Origin: Bradyrhizobium sp. CIAT3101
GTDB taxonomy: Bacteria > Pseudomonadota > Alphaproteobacteria > Rhizobiales > Xanthobacteraceae
Assembly: GCF_029714945.1 (NCBI RefSeq)
Contig: NZ_CP121634.1
Location: 1,323,001-1,387,000 of the forward strand
Reading direction: 5' to 3'
Length of the DNA stretch: 64,000 bases
Part shown: positions 1-7,637 of the stretch, one piece after another
How the letters are laid out: each line of letters begins with the position of its first letter
Numbering within the stretch: position 1 is the stretch's first letter
The notes under the pieces: generated by a model
Databases searched by the model: none
Told to the model about the DNA's origin: nothing
What the model saw: only the letters and a program-made list of their open reading frames with translations
Made by a program: the position numbers and the translations under genes

Positions 1-954
1 CATTACGTGCCGCGCCCGAAAGTATTCTGGAACCCGGTTGCCGCCGTCATTTCCTATGACGGCCAGCTTGCGACCTCGGGCATCACCACCGTGTTCGACT
101 CGCTCCGGGTCTGGCGCGAAGACGGCGCCGAGGAGGTCGATGGCCGCGCCGGCGTGCTTGCCGCCGCGATCACGGCCGCGCGCGACGGCAATCTCCTGCG
201 CGCCGACCACTTCCTGCATCTGCGCTGCGAAATCCCGATGCCGAGCGTGGTCGAGGAGGCCAAGGAGCTGATCGACCGTCCCGACGTCAAGCTGATGTCG
301 CTGATGGATCATACGCCCGGCCAGCGCCAGTTCCGCGACGAGGGAAAGCTGCGCGACTACTATCGCGGCAAGAACGGCGGCAAGACCGACGCCGAGCTCG
401 ACGAGCTGTTCGCGAAGCGCTTCGAGTATCAGCAGAAGTACGCTGCAACCAATATGCGTCAGATTGTGTCGCTGGCGCATGAGTACAAAATTCCGCTGGC
501 AAGCCATGACGACACCACGGAGGAGAACGTTGCGGATGCCGTGCGTGACGGCGTCGCGGTGGCCGAATTCCCGACCACGTTGGAGGCCGCGCGCGGCCTG
601 CACCAGGCCGGCATCGACATCCTGATGGGCGCACCGAACGTGGTGCGCGGCGGCTCTCACTCCGGCAACATCGCCGCGGTGGATCTCGCCCGCGAAGGTC
701 TGCTCGACATCCTGTCGTCCGACTACATCCCGTCCAGCCTGCTGATGGGCGCGCTGCAACTGCCCGAGCATGCGCCCTCGATCAGCCTGCCGGCGGCCGT
801 TCGCACCGTGACCAAGGCGCCGGCCGACGCCGTCGGCCTCACCGATCGCGGCGAGATCGCGATCGGCAAGCGCGCGGATCTGATCCGCGTCCACGTTGCC
901 GGCAGCGTGCCCGTGGTGCGCAGCGTCTGGCGCGAAGGAGGCCGTGTCGCATGA
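1..954 (+). CDS. phnM: PhnM, alpha-D-ribose 1-methylphosphonate 5-triphosphate diphosphatase (5' truncated by window)
   Basis: This amidohydrolase of the C-P lyase pathway releases pyrophosphate from ribose 1-methylphosphonate 5-triphosphate, giving the substrate for PhnJ. The reading frame is open from base 1, so the start lies outside the window. The 317 visible residues lack about 65-80 N-terminal residues of a roughly 380-residue family, including the first HxH metal pair. Typical PhnM segments remain: MDHTPGQRQF, SHDDTTEENV, GGSHSGN and the late metal-binding aspartate in LSSDYIP. Its stop overlaps the phnN start by 4 bases (ATGA), implying coupled translation at the end of a phn operon. 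Regulation by phosphate (PhoB) is expected from family knowledge but the promoter is not in view. Confidence 0.95.
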   Translation, partial: HYVPRPKVFWNPVAAVISYDGQLATSGITTVFDSLRVWREDGAEEVDGRAGVLAAAITAARDGNLLRADHFLHLRCEIPMPSVVEEAKELIDRPDVKLMSLMDHTPGQRQFRDEGKLRDYYRGKNGGKTDAELDELFAKRFEYQQKYAATNMRQIVSLAHEYKIPLASHDDTTEENVADAVRDGVAVAEFPTTLEAARGLHQAGIDILMGAPNVVRGGSHSGNIAAVDLAREGLLDILSSDYIPSSLLMGALQLPEHAPSISLPAAVRTVTKAPADAVGLTDRGEIAIGKRADLIRVHVAGSVPVVRSVWREGGRVA

Positions 955-1547
955 GCGAAACCGTCGCGACGGCGAACGACGCGGCGGGCGCGATCGGGCC
1001 CGGGCGGCTCGTGCTCGTGGTCGGCCCGAGCGGCGCCGGCAAGGACACGCTGCTGCGGCTGGCGCAGGCGGCTTGTGCCGACGATCACGATGTCGTCTTC
1101 CCGCGCCGCGTCGTGACGCGTGCATCCTCGGCCGACGAGGACAATATTGCGTTGAGCCCGGACGAGTTCGCCCGCGCGCGCGATCACGGCGATTTCGCCG
1201 TGCATTGGGACGCGCATGGGCATTCCTACGCCCTGCCGCTGGAGATCAACGACGACATCCGCGCGGGGCGCGCCGTCGTGGCCAACGTCTCGCGCACGGT
1301 GATCGCTGCGCTACGCCAAAATTATGCAAACGTCGTCGTGGTCGCGATCACTGCGCCGCCGGACGTGCTGGCGCAGCGCCTTGCCGCGCGCGCGCGTAAC
1401 ACCGACGGCAACATCGCGGATCGGCTGACGCGCAGCGTCGATGACGCCTCGGCCAATGCCGATGTCACGATCCTCAATGCCGGCAGCGCGGAGTATCACA
1501 GCCGGCACCTTCTGCGCGTCATCAGGAATGAATGCTGGCGCGAGTAA
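951..1547 (+). CDS. phnN: PhnN, ribose 1,5-bisphosphate phosphokinase
   Basis: PhnN phosphorylates ribose 1,5-bisphosphate to PRPP, the last step that returns the sugar of C-P lyase metabolism to general metabolism. The 198-residue protein has a guanylate-kinase-like fold. The Walker A loop GPSGAGKDT lies at about residues 25-33, followed by the RRVVTR segment and the NVSRTVI strand usual in PhnN. Length matches the family. The start ATG overlaps the phnM stop, and the gene ends 25 bases before the next start, so it may be cotranscribed with the downstream flavoprotein. Cytosolic. Confidence 0.93.
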   Translation: MSETVATANDAAGAIGPGRLVLVVGPSGAGKDTLLRLAQAACADDHDVVFPRRVVTRASSADEDNIALSPDEFARARDHGDFAVHWDAHGHSYALPLEINDDIRAGRAVVANVSRTVIAALRQNYANVVVVAITAPPDVLAQRLAARARNTDGNIADRLTRSVDDASANADVTILNAGSAEYHSRHLLRVIRNECWRE

Positions 1548-1572
1548 AGGCCGGCGCAACAAGGAGAACAGA

Positions 1573-2184
1573 ATGTCGGTGATCGAAACGGTCGAACAGC
1601 TCGAAGCTATCTACGGCGCCGTTGGTGACGCCTCGACCGTGAAAGTCGCCGACCACGTCACCCCGCTCTACCGCATCTTCATCGAGAAAGCGCCGTTCGC
1701 AGCCCTCGCCACCATCGGGCCCGAGGGCATCGACTGCTCGCCCCGCGGCGATCTCCCCGGCTTCGTCCGCATCCACGATCAGCATACTCTGATGTTGCCC
1801 GATCGCCGCGGCAACAACCGCGTCGATTCCCTGCGCAACATCGTGCGCGATCCCCGGGTGTCGCTGATGTTCCTGATCCCCGGCTCAGGCAATGCGGTGC
1901 GCGCCAATGGTCGCGCCCATCTGTCGATCGATCCTGAGCTGCTCTCTTCGTTCAAGGTCGAAGGCAAGGCACCGCGCAGCGTCATGGTGATGAAGGTGGA
2001 CGAGATCTACTTCCAGTGCGCCCGCGCCATCGTTCGCTCCGATCTCTGGAATCCCGACAAGCGCATCGACCCGAAGACGCTGCCGACACCGGGCCAGATC
2101 CTCGCCGAGATGAGCCAGAACAAGGTCGGCGGAGCGGAATACGACCGCATCTGGCCGGAGCGCGCCGCCGCGACGATGTGGTGA
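1573..2184 (+). CDS. FMN-dependent PPOX-type flavoprotein (pyridoxamine 5'-phosphate oxidase family, MSMEG_1061-like)
   Basis: A 203-residue split-barrel flavoprotein. The segments FAALATIGPEG, CSPRGDLPGFV and the LPDRRGNNR loop resemble the MSMEG_1061 type of PPOX-like proteins, which probably bind FMN or F420; the substrate is unknown. ATG at 1573 is chosen because AAGGAG (1561-1566) sits at ideal distance. The same frame is open further upstream, but that part overlaps phnN and has no ribosome site. The gene follows phnN closely, yet no role in phosphonate use is established. Likely cytosolic, with no signal peptide or membrane segment. Confidence 0.85.
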   Translation: MSVIETVEQLEAIYGAVGDASTVKVADHVTPLYRIFIEKAPFAALATIGPEGIDCSPRGDLPGFVRIHDQHTLMLPDRRGNNRVDSLRNIVRDPRVSLMFLIPGSGNAVRANGRAHLSIDPELLSSFKVEGKAPRSVMVMKVDEIYFQCARAIVRSDLWNPDKRIDPKTLPTPGQILAEMSQNKVGGAEYDRIWPERAAATMW

Positions 2185-2212
2185 GCATCGGACTCTCCGC
2201 GAGTCCGGAATC

Positions 2213-2303
2213 GTAGGGTGGGCAAAGGCGCAATTGCGCCGTGCCCACGAATTCTCACCAATCATACCCAAATCGTGGGCACGCTTCGCTTTACCCACCC
2301 TAC
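2213..2303. repeat. Palindromic intergenic repeat, GGTGGGCAAAG family
   Basis: The arms GTAGGGTGGGCAAAG and CTTTACCCACCCTAC are inverted, with a partly complementary GTGCCCACGA / TCGTGGGCAC inner stem. A second copy of the same family lies at about 12386-12474. It sits downstream of one gene and after the end of a convergent one, so it may also fold as a transcript hairpin. From memory such repeats are abundant in Bradyrhizobium. Confidence 0.75.
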
Positions 2304-2348
2304 GGCATTCCCCGAGCCTGGAAGAGGCGCCGCCGTTGACTCCATCCC

Positions 2349-3095
2349 TCAATTAAATGCCATCCCGCCGCTCAACGCGATCGTCTGCCCCGTCATGTAG
2401 GCGTTGTCGACCAGCAGCATCGCGGCTTTCGCCACCTCATCCGCCGTGCCGAAGCGGCCGAGCGGAATGCGGCTGATGAGTTGCGGCTGGCCGCTCATCA
2501 TGTCGGTCGCGATCAGTGAGGGCGCCACCGCATTGACGGTGATGCCGTCCTTCACCAGCCGCGCCGCATAACCGCGCGTGAGCCCTTCCATGCCGGCCTT
2601 GGAGGCATTGTAGTGCGGGCCGATCGAGCCGGCGCCACGCGCGGCACCCGAGGAGATGTTGACGATGCGGCCCCACTTTCGCTGGCGCATCGACGGCAGC
2701 ACGGCCTGCGTGCACACGAAGACCGATTTCAGATTGACCAGGATGGTGCGATCGAAATCGTCCTCGTTGAGATCGTCGATGCCGCGTGTGATGGCGATGC
2801 CGGCGTTGTTGACGAGAATGTCGATCGGCCCGAGCCCGGTCGTGACGCGCTCGACCATATGGGCCACCGCCTCGTGCTGTGAGACATCTGCGGCAACGAC
2901 GATGGCGCGACCGCCCTGCTTGCCGATCTCGCCTGCGAGCTGCTCGGCCTGTCCGATCTGCTCGCGGCAATTGATGGCCACGGCTGCGCCGGCCTCAGCC
3001 AGCGCGCGGCAGACGGCAGCGCCGATCCCGCGCGAGCCGCCGGTGACGAGCGCGACACGTCCCTTTAGATTGTCCGCCATATCCGGATTTCCCAT
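2349..3095 (-). CDS. SDR-family 3-oxoacyl-ACP-reductase-like oxidoreductase
   Basis: A 248-residue classical short-chain dehydrogenase. It has the NAD(P)-binding motif TGGSRGIG at about residues 18-25, the NNAG motif near 90, the catalytic serine in NISSGAARG, and the YNASK catalytic pair near residue 165. It resembles FabG-like paralogues that reduce 3-ketoacyl or sugar/alcohol substrates; the actual substrate cannot be read from sequence. Start is uncertain: an in-frame ATG at 3080 (MADNLKG) is equally plausible. It is divergent from the sulfonate locus and shares the 370-base upstream region with it. There is no acyl-carrier or fatty-acid gene nearby, so a general FabG role is unlikely. 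Confidence 0.87.
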   Translation of the reverse strand: MGNPDMADNLKGRVALVTGGSRGIGAAVCRALAEAGAAVAINCREQIGQAEQLAGEIGKQGGRAIVVAADVSQHEAVAHMVERVTTGLGPIDILVNNAGIAITRGIDDLNEDDFDRTILVNLKSVFVCTQAVLPSMRQRKWGRIVNISSGAARGAGSIGPHYNASKAGMEGLTRGYAARLVKDGITVNAVAPSLIATDMMSGQPQLISRIPLGRFGTADEVAKAAMLLVDNAYMTGQTIALSGGMAFN

Positions 3096-3234
3096 TCTTG
3101 CTTTGCGTTAGCCGCAGTTTACCATGTCGGCGACGCATCTGCGTTGAACTCATCGCGAGATGAATCCGACTGTCAGTGCTTGCGACGGGAGAAGTGCTCC
3201 TGCGCGACGCCGCCAAATATGGATAGCCATTTCA

Positions 3235-3276
3235 TTGACCGATCGCGCCAATCGCTCGATATTCGACAGTATCGAA
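3235..3276 (+). promoter_or_regulatory. Candidate sigma-70 promoter with overlapping inverted repeat TTCGA-N5-TCGAA
   Basis: TTGACC (3235-3240) and ATATTC (3259-3264) are separated by 18 bases. A perfect inverted repeat TTCGA (3262-3266) / TCGAA (3272-3276) overlaps the -10 and the expected start site, a typical operator position. It would drive the leader ORF, the 73-residue ORF and ssuA. This is a motif match only, without mapping data. Confidence 0.4.
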
Positions 3277-3335
3277 ACTGCTCCCGAGCTTGATGCCGCG
3301 ATATGAGAACCGATCACCAGCGTAACCCTGTCGAC

Positions 3336-3398
3336 ATGCATGCTTGCATGACGCGGCGCTGTTTCTCAGCGGCGACCGGCGCCTGTTGTTGTTGCTGA
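3336..3398 (+). CDS. Candidate 20-residue cysteine-rich leader peptide upstream of the sulfonate-uptake gene
   Basis: The frame from ATG 3336 reads MHACMTRRCFSAATGACCCC and then stops at TGA. Six of twenty codons are Cys, four of them consecutive immediately before the stop. This is the arrangement expected of a leader peptide that senses charged tRNA-Cys by ribosome stalling, and the next genes are a small protein and the sulfonate-binding protein SsuA. A start at the internal ATG 3348 would give a 16-residue version. No strong Shine-Dalgarno is visible, so translation is unproven. The leader lies about 70 bases downstream of a promoter-like sequence, and a short hairpin (3443-3457) follows it before the next start. 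Family knowledge: Cys-rich leader ORFs regulating sulfur genes are known in other bacteria. Function here is inference. Confidence 0.55.
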   Translation: MHACMTRRCFSAATGACCCC

Positions 3399-3442
3399 CC
3401 GGCACCTCACAACGCCTCACACCGAAAATCCCACGACAGTAA

Positions 3443-3457
3443 CGCCGAACTTCGGCG
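3443..3457 (+). promoter_or_regulatory. Short GC-rich hairpin between leader ORF and the 73-residue ORF
   Basis: CGCCGAA (3443-3449) and TTCGGCG (3451-3457) are exact inverted repeats, realistically a 6-bp stem with a 3-base loop. It ends 11 bases before ATG 3469, where it could occlude ribosome binding in an attenuation mechanism. No T-run follows, so it is not an intrinsic terminator. Confidence 0.35.
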
Positions 3458-3468
3458 AACGAGCAGTC

Positions 3469-3690
3469 ATGTCCCAGCTCCAGTCCAACGCCTACATCAT
3501 CGAAATCCACGATCGTGCCGCCGGCATCATCACAAGAGATGAGCGCGGCTTCCGTTTCTTCTCCTCCGAGCGCCTGTTCGACAGCCTCGAAGGTCGTCAG
3601 TTCCGTTCTGCACGCGAGGCCGAGCGTGCCGCCCGCGCCGTGTTCTCCGAGCGCAGCCGGCGCGCGAATTCCCCATTTTTCGCAAACTGA
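3469..3690 (+). CDS. Small conserved-looking protein of unknown function upstream of ssuA
   Basis: A 73-residue protein with no signal peptide or membrane segment, rich in Arg, Ser and Phe. An N-terminal beta-rich half (residues 5-30, with YIIEIHDRAAGIITRD) is followed by a basic helical half with the repeated pattern SAREAERAARAVFSERSRR. I do not recognise a named family. It ends 12 bases before ssuA, so the two are almost certainly cotranscribed, and it lies behind the Cys-rich leader. That context suggests a sulfur-starvation role, but this is inference. Alternative reading frames here are short and less plausible. Confidence 0.7.
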   Translation: MSQLQSNAYIIEIHDRAAGIITRDERGFRFFSSERLFDSLEGRQFRSAREAERAARAVFSERSRRANSPFFAN

Positions 3691-3702
3691 AAGGATCGCA
3701 CC

Positions 3703-4656
3703 ATGATTGCCCGACGACACCTTCTGACAGCAGCGCTGCTGCTCGCGGCGACTGTCGCAGTCCCAGCTCGCGCCGAGGACAAGCCAACGGAAATCCGCAT
3801 CGGCACGCAGAAAGGCGGCTTCTTCCCCGCCGTGCGCCAACGCCAGACGCTTGAAAACGCGTTCAAGCCGCTCGGCATCGAGATCAAATGGATCGACTTC
3901 CAGTTCGGCCCGCCGCTGCTCGAGGCGATCAATGTCGGCAGCGTTGATTTTGGCTATGTCGGCGATGCCCCGCCGATCTTCGCGCAGGCCGGCGGCGCGA
4001 AGATCCGCTACGTCGCCGCGGTTAAATCGGACGGCAATACGCAGGCGATCATTGTTCCGAAGGAGTCGCCGATCAAGTCGCTGACTGATCTAAAGGGCAA
4101 GCGCGTCGCCTTCGGCAAGGGATCGAGTGCGCACAATCTGCTCGTCGCCGCGCTCGAAAAGGCCGGCCTGTCCTGGTCCGACATCACGCCGGCACCGCTC
4201 GCGCCCGCCGATGCGACCGCCGCTTTCGTCAAGGGCTCGGTCGATGCCTGGTCGATCTGGGATCCGTACCTCGCGCTCGCCGAGTTGAAGGAGAATGCGC
4301 GCGTCCTCGTCTTCGACAAGGACGTACACAAGCCGAACGCGTTCTACATCGCCAACACGGATTTCGTCGAAAAATATCCGTCGCTGGTCGCCAAGCTCAA
4401 CACGACCTTCGCGTCCGAAGGCGTCTGGGCCAACGAACACCACGAGGAGGTCGCCAAGGCGCAGGCGGACGCTACCGGCGTCGACATCGAGGCCGTCAGG
4501 CGTTTCGTGGATCGCTCCAACTTCCGCGTGGTGCCACTGGATGCTGAGGTGATCGTAACTCAGCAGGCGGTGGCTGATCGCTTTGCAAAGCTCGGCCTGA
4601 TCCCGAAACCGGTCAACGTCTCCGATATCGTCTGGAAGTGGACGCCTGGCTCCTAG
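3703..4656 (+). CDS. ssuA: SsuA-type aliphatic sulfonate ABC transporter substrate-binding protein
   Basis: A 317-residue periplasmic protein that captures alkanesulfonates for an SsuBC-type importer. The Sec signal is clear: residues 1-24, basic start MIARRHLL, hydrophobic stretch, cleavage near VPARA-ED. The mature part follows the SsuA/TauA/NMT1 pattern: IRIGTQKGGFFPA, the GPPLLEAINVGSVDFGYVGD ligand loop, the LKGKRVAFGKGSS hinge and the VDAWSIWDPYLA segment. AAGGAT at 3692-3697 fits as ribosome site. No ssuB, ssuC or ssuD is next to it, so it must share a permease encoded elsewhere. Its stop shares the CTAG tetranucleotide with the stop of the convergent hydrolase. SsuA versus TauA cannot be fully separated; SsuA fits better. 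Confidence 0.88.
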   Translation: MIARRHLLTAALLLAATVAVPARAEDKPTEIRIGTQKGGFFPAVRQRQTLENAFKPLGIEIKWIDFQFGPPLLEAINVGSVDFGYVGDAPPIFAQAGGAKIRYVAAVKSDGNTQAIIVPKESPIKSLTDLKGKRVAFGKGSSAHNLLVAALEKAGLSWSDITPAPLAPADATAAFVKGSVDAWSIWDPYLALAELKENARVLVFDKDVHKPNAFYIANTDFVEKYPSLVAKLNTTFASEGVWANEHHEEVAKAQADATGVDIEAVRRFVDRSNFRVVPLDAEVIVTQQAVADRFAKLGLIPKPVNVSDIVWKWTPGS

Positions 4657-5435
4657 CCTCTCAACGCTGCCAGCAACTCATCCGGGCGCTCGGCCATGAT
4701 CATGTGGCCCGCGCCCGGCACGACGACGGTCTTGGCATGCGGGATCGCGGCCGCAAGTGCCTTGCCGGCTTTGGCCGGTGTCATCATGTCCCGTTCGCCG
4801 AGGATGAGGGTGGTCGGCACCTTCACGCTCGCGGCCGCGGTCAGCGCATTTGCGTAGGCATTGCAGGCCGACAAATCCTTGAACAGCACACCCGGCTCGC
4901 ACGACTTCAGCACTGCCTGTGCGCCGCCATGCATCCACAGGCCCGGGGCGAGGCTGCCGCCGAGTTCGGCGTTGAAGCCGAGGCCCCAGATCGAGACCAT
5001 GTCGTTGGCATCCTGCGAGTTGGCTTCGGCAGCCTTCAGCAGATCGGGCCCGACCGTCATGGTCGCCGCCGTGCCGATCAGGCTCAGCGCGGAGACCTTG
5101 TCGGGATGCCGTGCTGCGGTCTCCAGCGAGATCAGCGATCCCATGGAATGACCGATCAGATACGCTTTGGCGCTACCGGCCGCGCCGAGCAGCGCCGCCG
5201 TCCAGTCGGCCATGTCGGCGATGCTTGTGAGCGAGAGGCCGGCCGAACGGCCGTGACCGGGCAGGTCGGGCGCCAGCACGCCAAAGCCGTGATGGGCAAA
5301 CCAGCGCGTATGCAGCGCCCAGGTCGAATGATCGAAGCCGGCGCCGTGAATGAAGGCGACCGTCGGCAGGGACTTGTCGAATTCGCGGCCGCCGGTTGCG
5401 ACAAACACCTCGGCGCCGTTGACGGAAAGCTTCAT
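4653..5435 (-). CDS. Alpha/beta hydrolase
   Basis: A 260-residue alpha/beta-hydrolase-fold protein. It has the oxyanion HG motif in FIHGAGFDHS, the nucleophile elbow GHSMGS, a late catalytic aspartate in GERDMMTP and a histidine in VPGAGHMIM. The open frame extends further upstream, but ATG 5435 (MKLSVNGAEV) begins just 4 bases after the metY stop and matches the family's N-terminus; the extra sequence overlaps metY. The pair is probably one operon. A role linked to homoserine esters or sulfur metabolism is conceivable from context, but hydrolases of this type are versatile and no substrate can be assigned. Cytosolic. Confidence 0.85.
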   Translation of the reverse strand: MKLSVNGAEVFVATGGREFDKSLPTVAFIHGAGFDHSTWALHTRWFAHHGFGVLAPDLPGHGRSAGLSLTSIADMADWTAALLGAAGSAKAYLIGHSMGSLISLETAARHPDKVSALSLIGTAATMTVGPDLLKAAEANSQDANDMVSIWGLGFNAELGGSLAPGLWMHGGAQAVLKSCEPGVLFKDLSACNAYANALTAAASVKVPTTLILGERDMMTPAKAGKALAAAIPHAKTVVVPGAGHMIMAERPDELLAALRG

Positions 5436-5439
5436 CGTG

Positions 5440-6735
5440 TCAAACCTTCTGCGAGAGGCGCAGCGCCTGCGCGAGATCGTCGATGATGTCGGAGGCGGTC
5501 TCGATGCCGACCGATAGCCGCACCAGTTCCTCGCCGATGCCGGCGGCTTTGAGCTGCTCGGCATCCATCTGCTGATGCGTGGTCGAAGCCGGGTGGATCA
5601 CCAGCGTCTTGGCATCGCCGACATTGGCGAGATGGCTGATCATGCGCAGCGATTCGATGAATTTGCGCCCCGCAGGCCGGCCGCCCTTGATGCCGAAGGA
5701 GACGATCGAGCCCGCACCGCGCGGCAGCAGCTGCTTGGCGAGCTGATAGTCCGTGTGGTCTTCAAGTGAGGGATGCAGCACCCAGTCGACCGCCTTGTTG
5801 GACTTGAGCGCCTCCAGCACGAGGTGGGTATTCTGGATGTGGCGGTCCATGCGCACGCCCAGCGTCTCGACGCCCTGGAGGAGCTGGAATGCGTTGGTCG
5901 GCGACAGGCAGGCGCCGAAATCGCGCAGGCCCTCGGTGCGCGCGCGCATGATGAAGGCGGCGGTGCCGAATTGCTCGTCGAAGACGATGCCGTGATAGCC
6001 GCCATAGGGCTCGGTCAGCACGCCGAACTTGCCCGACGCACGCCAGTCGAAGCGGCCGCCGTCGACGATGGCGCCGCCGATCGCGATGCCGTGGCCGCCG
6101 ATCCACTTGGTCGCCGAATGCATCACGATGTCGGCGCCAAGCTCGATCGGTCGGCTGAGATAGGGCGTCGCAAAAGTGTTGTCGATCAGCAGCGGAATTT
6201 TGGCGTCATGCGCGATTCCCGCGATCTTCGGGATATCGAGCACCTCCAGCCCGGGATTGCCGATGGTCTCGCCGATCACGAGCTTTGTGTTCGGCTTGAT
6301 CGCCTTCCGGAACGCATCATGATCGCGCGGCTTGACGAAGGTCGTGGTGATGCCGAAGCGCGGCAAGGTGTGTGCCAGCAGATTGATGGTGCCGCCATAG
6401 AGCGAGCTCGACGCCACGATGTGGTCGCCGGCATTCAGCAGCGTGGCGATGGCGAGATGCAGCGCGGCCATGCCGCTCGCGGTACAGATCGCACCGACGC
6501 CGCCCTCGAGCGCGGCGAGCCGCTCTTCCAGTACGCCGGTGGTGGGGTTGGAGATGCGCGTATAGATGTGGCCGGCGCGCTCCAGGTTGAACAACGCCGC
6601 CGCGTGATCGGAATCCTGGAACACGTAGGACGTGGTCTGGTAGATCGGCACCGCGCGGGCACCGGTCGCGGGATCCGGATGCTGGCCCGCATGCAGGCTC
6701 AGGGTTTCGAAGGCAGGCGGTTTTGGCGCGGGCAT
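5440..6735 (-). CDS. metY: O-acetylhomoserine (thiol)-lyase / aminocarboxypropyltransferase MetY
   Basis: MetY condenses O-acetyl- (or O-succinyl-) homoserine with sulfide to give homocysteine, the direct sulfhydrylation route to methionine. The 431-residue length is typical of MetY rather than the shorter MetB/MetZ (about 390). Visible are the N-terminal ETLSLHAGQHPDPATGARAV signature, IYTRISNPT, the substrate/PLP loop ASSSLYGGT and the PLP-lysine motif HSATKWIGGHG. C-terminal residues VRLSVGIETASDI are standard for the Cys/Met PLP family. It is followed by a hydrolase after 4 bases. I looked for a SAM-II or SAM-responsive riboswitch in its leader and found none. Together with ssuA this makes a sulfur-acquisition neighbourhood. 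Confidence 0.93.
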   Translation of the reverse strand: MPAPKPPAFETLSLHAGQHPDPATGARAVPIYQTTSYVFQDSDHAAALFNLERAGHIYTRISNPTTGVLEERLAALEGGVGAICTASGMAALHLAIATLLNAGDHIVASSSLYGGTINLLAHTLPRFGITTTFVKPRDHDAFRKAIKPNTKLVIGETIGNPGLEVLDIPKIAGIAHDAKIPLLIDNTFATPYLSRPIELGADIVMHSATKWIGGHGIAIGGAIVDGGRFDWRASGKFGVLTEPYGGYHGIVFDEQFGTAAFIMRARTEGLRDFGACLSPTNAFQLLQGVETLGVRMDRHIQNTHLVLEALKSNKAVDWVLHPSLEDHTDYQLAKQLLPRGAGSIVSFGIKGGRPAGRKFIESLRMISHLANVGDAKTLVIHPASTTHQQMDAEQLKAAGIGEELVRLSVGIETASDIIDDLAQALRLSQKV

Positions 6736-6832
6736 GCGTGGCCTCGTTGGTCGATCGGCGATGGCGGTCCTTGTGCCACAAAAACGTGCGCCACGTCAGC
6801 CCATTGACAGCGCCGCGCGAGCGCGTGCAGCG

Positions 6833-7627
6833 CTAGGCAATTGTGCCAATCGCCTGCTCGATCGTGCGGGTCTCGCGCAACAGGATCTCCGCGACCTCCT
6901 GCTCGCGGCGCGGACCGAGCCTCGTCCGAACGGCGGAGACGGTCATTGCCGCCGCAGGCCGGCCGTCCGGCGTCTTGATCCAGGTCGAGATCGATTTCGT
7001 GCCTTGCACGAGGCCGATCTCCCGCATGCCATATCCACGTCGCCGCGCCGCCGTGACCTGGCCGAGCACGGTTGCGGCGTCGGTGCGATAGGTCTCGAAC
7101 CGCTTCTCGTTTGCCGTGACGATTTTTCGCGCGTCCGGCGCCGGCAGCGCGGCGAGGATGGCGACGCCCGCGCTGGAGACGCCGAGCGGGCGGCGCGCGC
7201 CGACCTCGATCGACAGCACCTGAATCGGATAGGCGCCGATCCTGCGATCGACGCACAGCGTGTCGTTGCCGGTTCGCACCGTCAGGAACAGCGTGTCGCC
7301 GATCTCGGCGGAGGCGCGGCGCAGCGACGGACCTGCGGCGACCAGCAGCGGCGAAGGCCGGGGGCGCGCGAGCGCCAGTTCCGGCACCTGGTTGCCGATG
7401 GCGTAGCGGCCGGTCCTGTCGTGGCGCTCGACAATGCCCTCCTCGATCAGCACGTGGACGATGCGATGCACGGTCGGGCGCGTCAGCCCGGTCGCCTGCA
7501 CGACCTCGGCCAATGGCACACCGTCCTCGCGGCCTGCGGCAAGAATACGCAGCACCGACAACGCGCGCCGGATCGCCTGCGCGCCTTGTCGCGGTTCTGT
7601 CGCACTTGAGGTAGTTCTTCTGTCCAT
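6833..7627 (-). CDS. IclR-family transcriptional regulator
   Basis: A 264-residue regulator with the two IclR domains. The N-terminal winged helix spans about residues 15-75, including PLAEVVQATGLTRPTVHRI. The C-terminal effector domain spans about 90-260, with DTLFLTVRTGNDTLCVDRR and GVSSAGVAILAALP. It is divergent from the six-gene catabolic operon, whose first start is 130 bases away, so it probably controls that operon. ATG 7627 is preferred over an upstream GTG because a perfect 17-bp palindrome (7621-7637) spans this ATG, giving autoregulation. The effector is unknown; many IclR proteins bind aromatic or ketoacid catabolites. The gene is in tandem with metY but 97 bases separate them. 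Confidence 0.9.
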   Translation of the reverse strand: MDRRTTSSATEPRQGAQAIRRALSVLRILAAGREDGVPLAEVVQATGLTRPTVHRIVHVLIEEGIVERHDRTGRYAIGNQVPELALARPRPSPLLVAAGPSLRRASAEIGDTLFLTVRTGNDTLCVDRRIGAYPIQVLSIEVGARRPLGVSSAGVAILAALPAPDARKIVTANEKRFETYRTDAATVLGQVTAARRRGYGMREIGLVQGTKSISTWIKTPDGRPAAAMTVSAVRTRLGPRREQEVAEILLRETRTIEQAIGTIA

Positions 7628-7637
7628 AATATGGACA
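7621..7637. promoter_or_regulatory. Perfect 17-bp palindrome, candidate IclR operator
   Basis: TGTCCATAATATGGACA is an 8-bp perfect inverted repeat around one central base. It covers the ATG of the iclR-type gene and lies 120 bp upstream of the divergent catabolic operon. Size and symmetry fit IclR-family operators. No second copy was seen in the intergenic region. Confidence 0.6.

Noticed and set aside
6736..6832. SAM-type riboswitch ahead of metY
   Set aside because: No SAM-II or SAH-like conserved core could be recognised in the 97-base leader.
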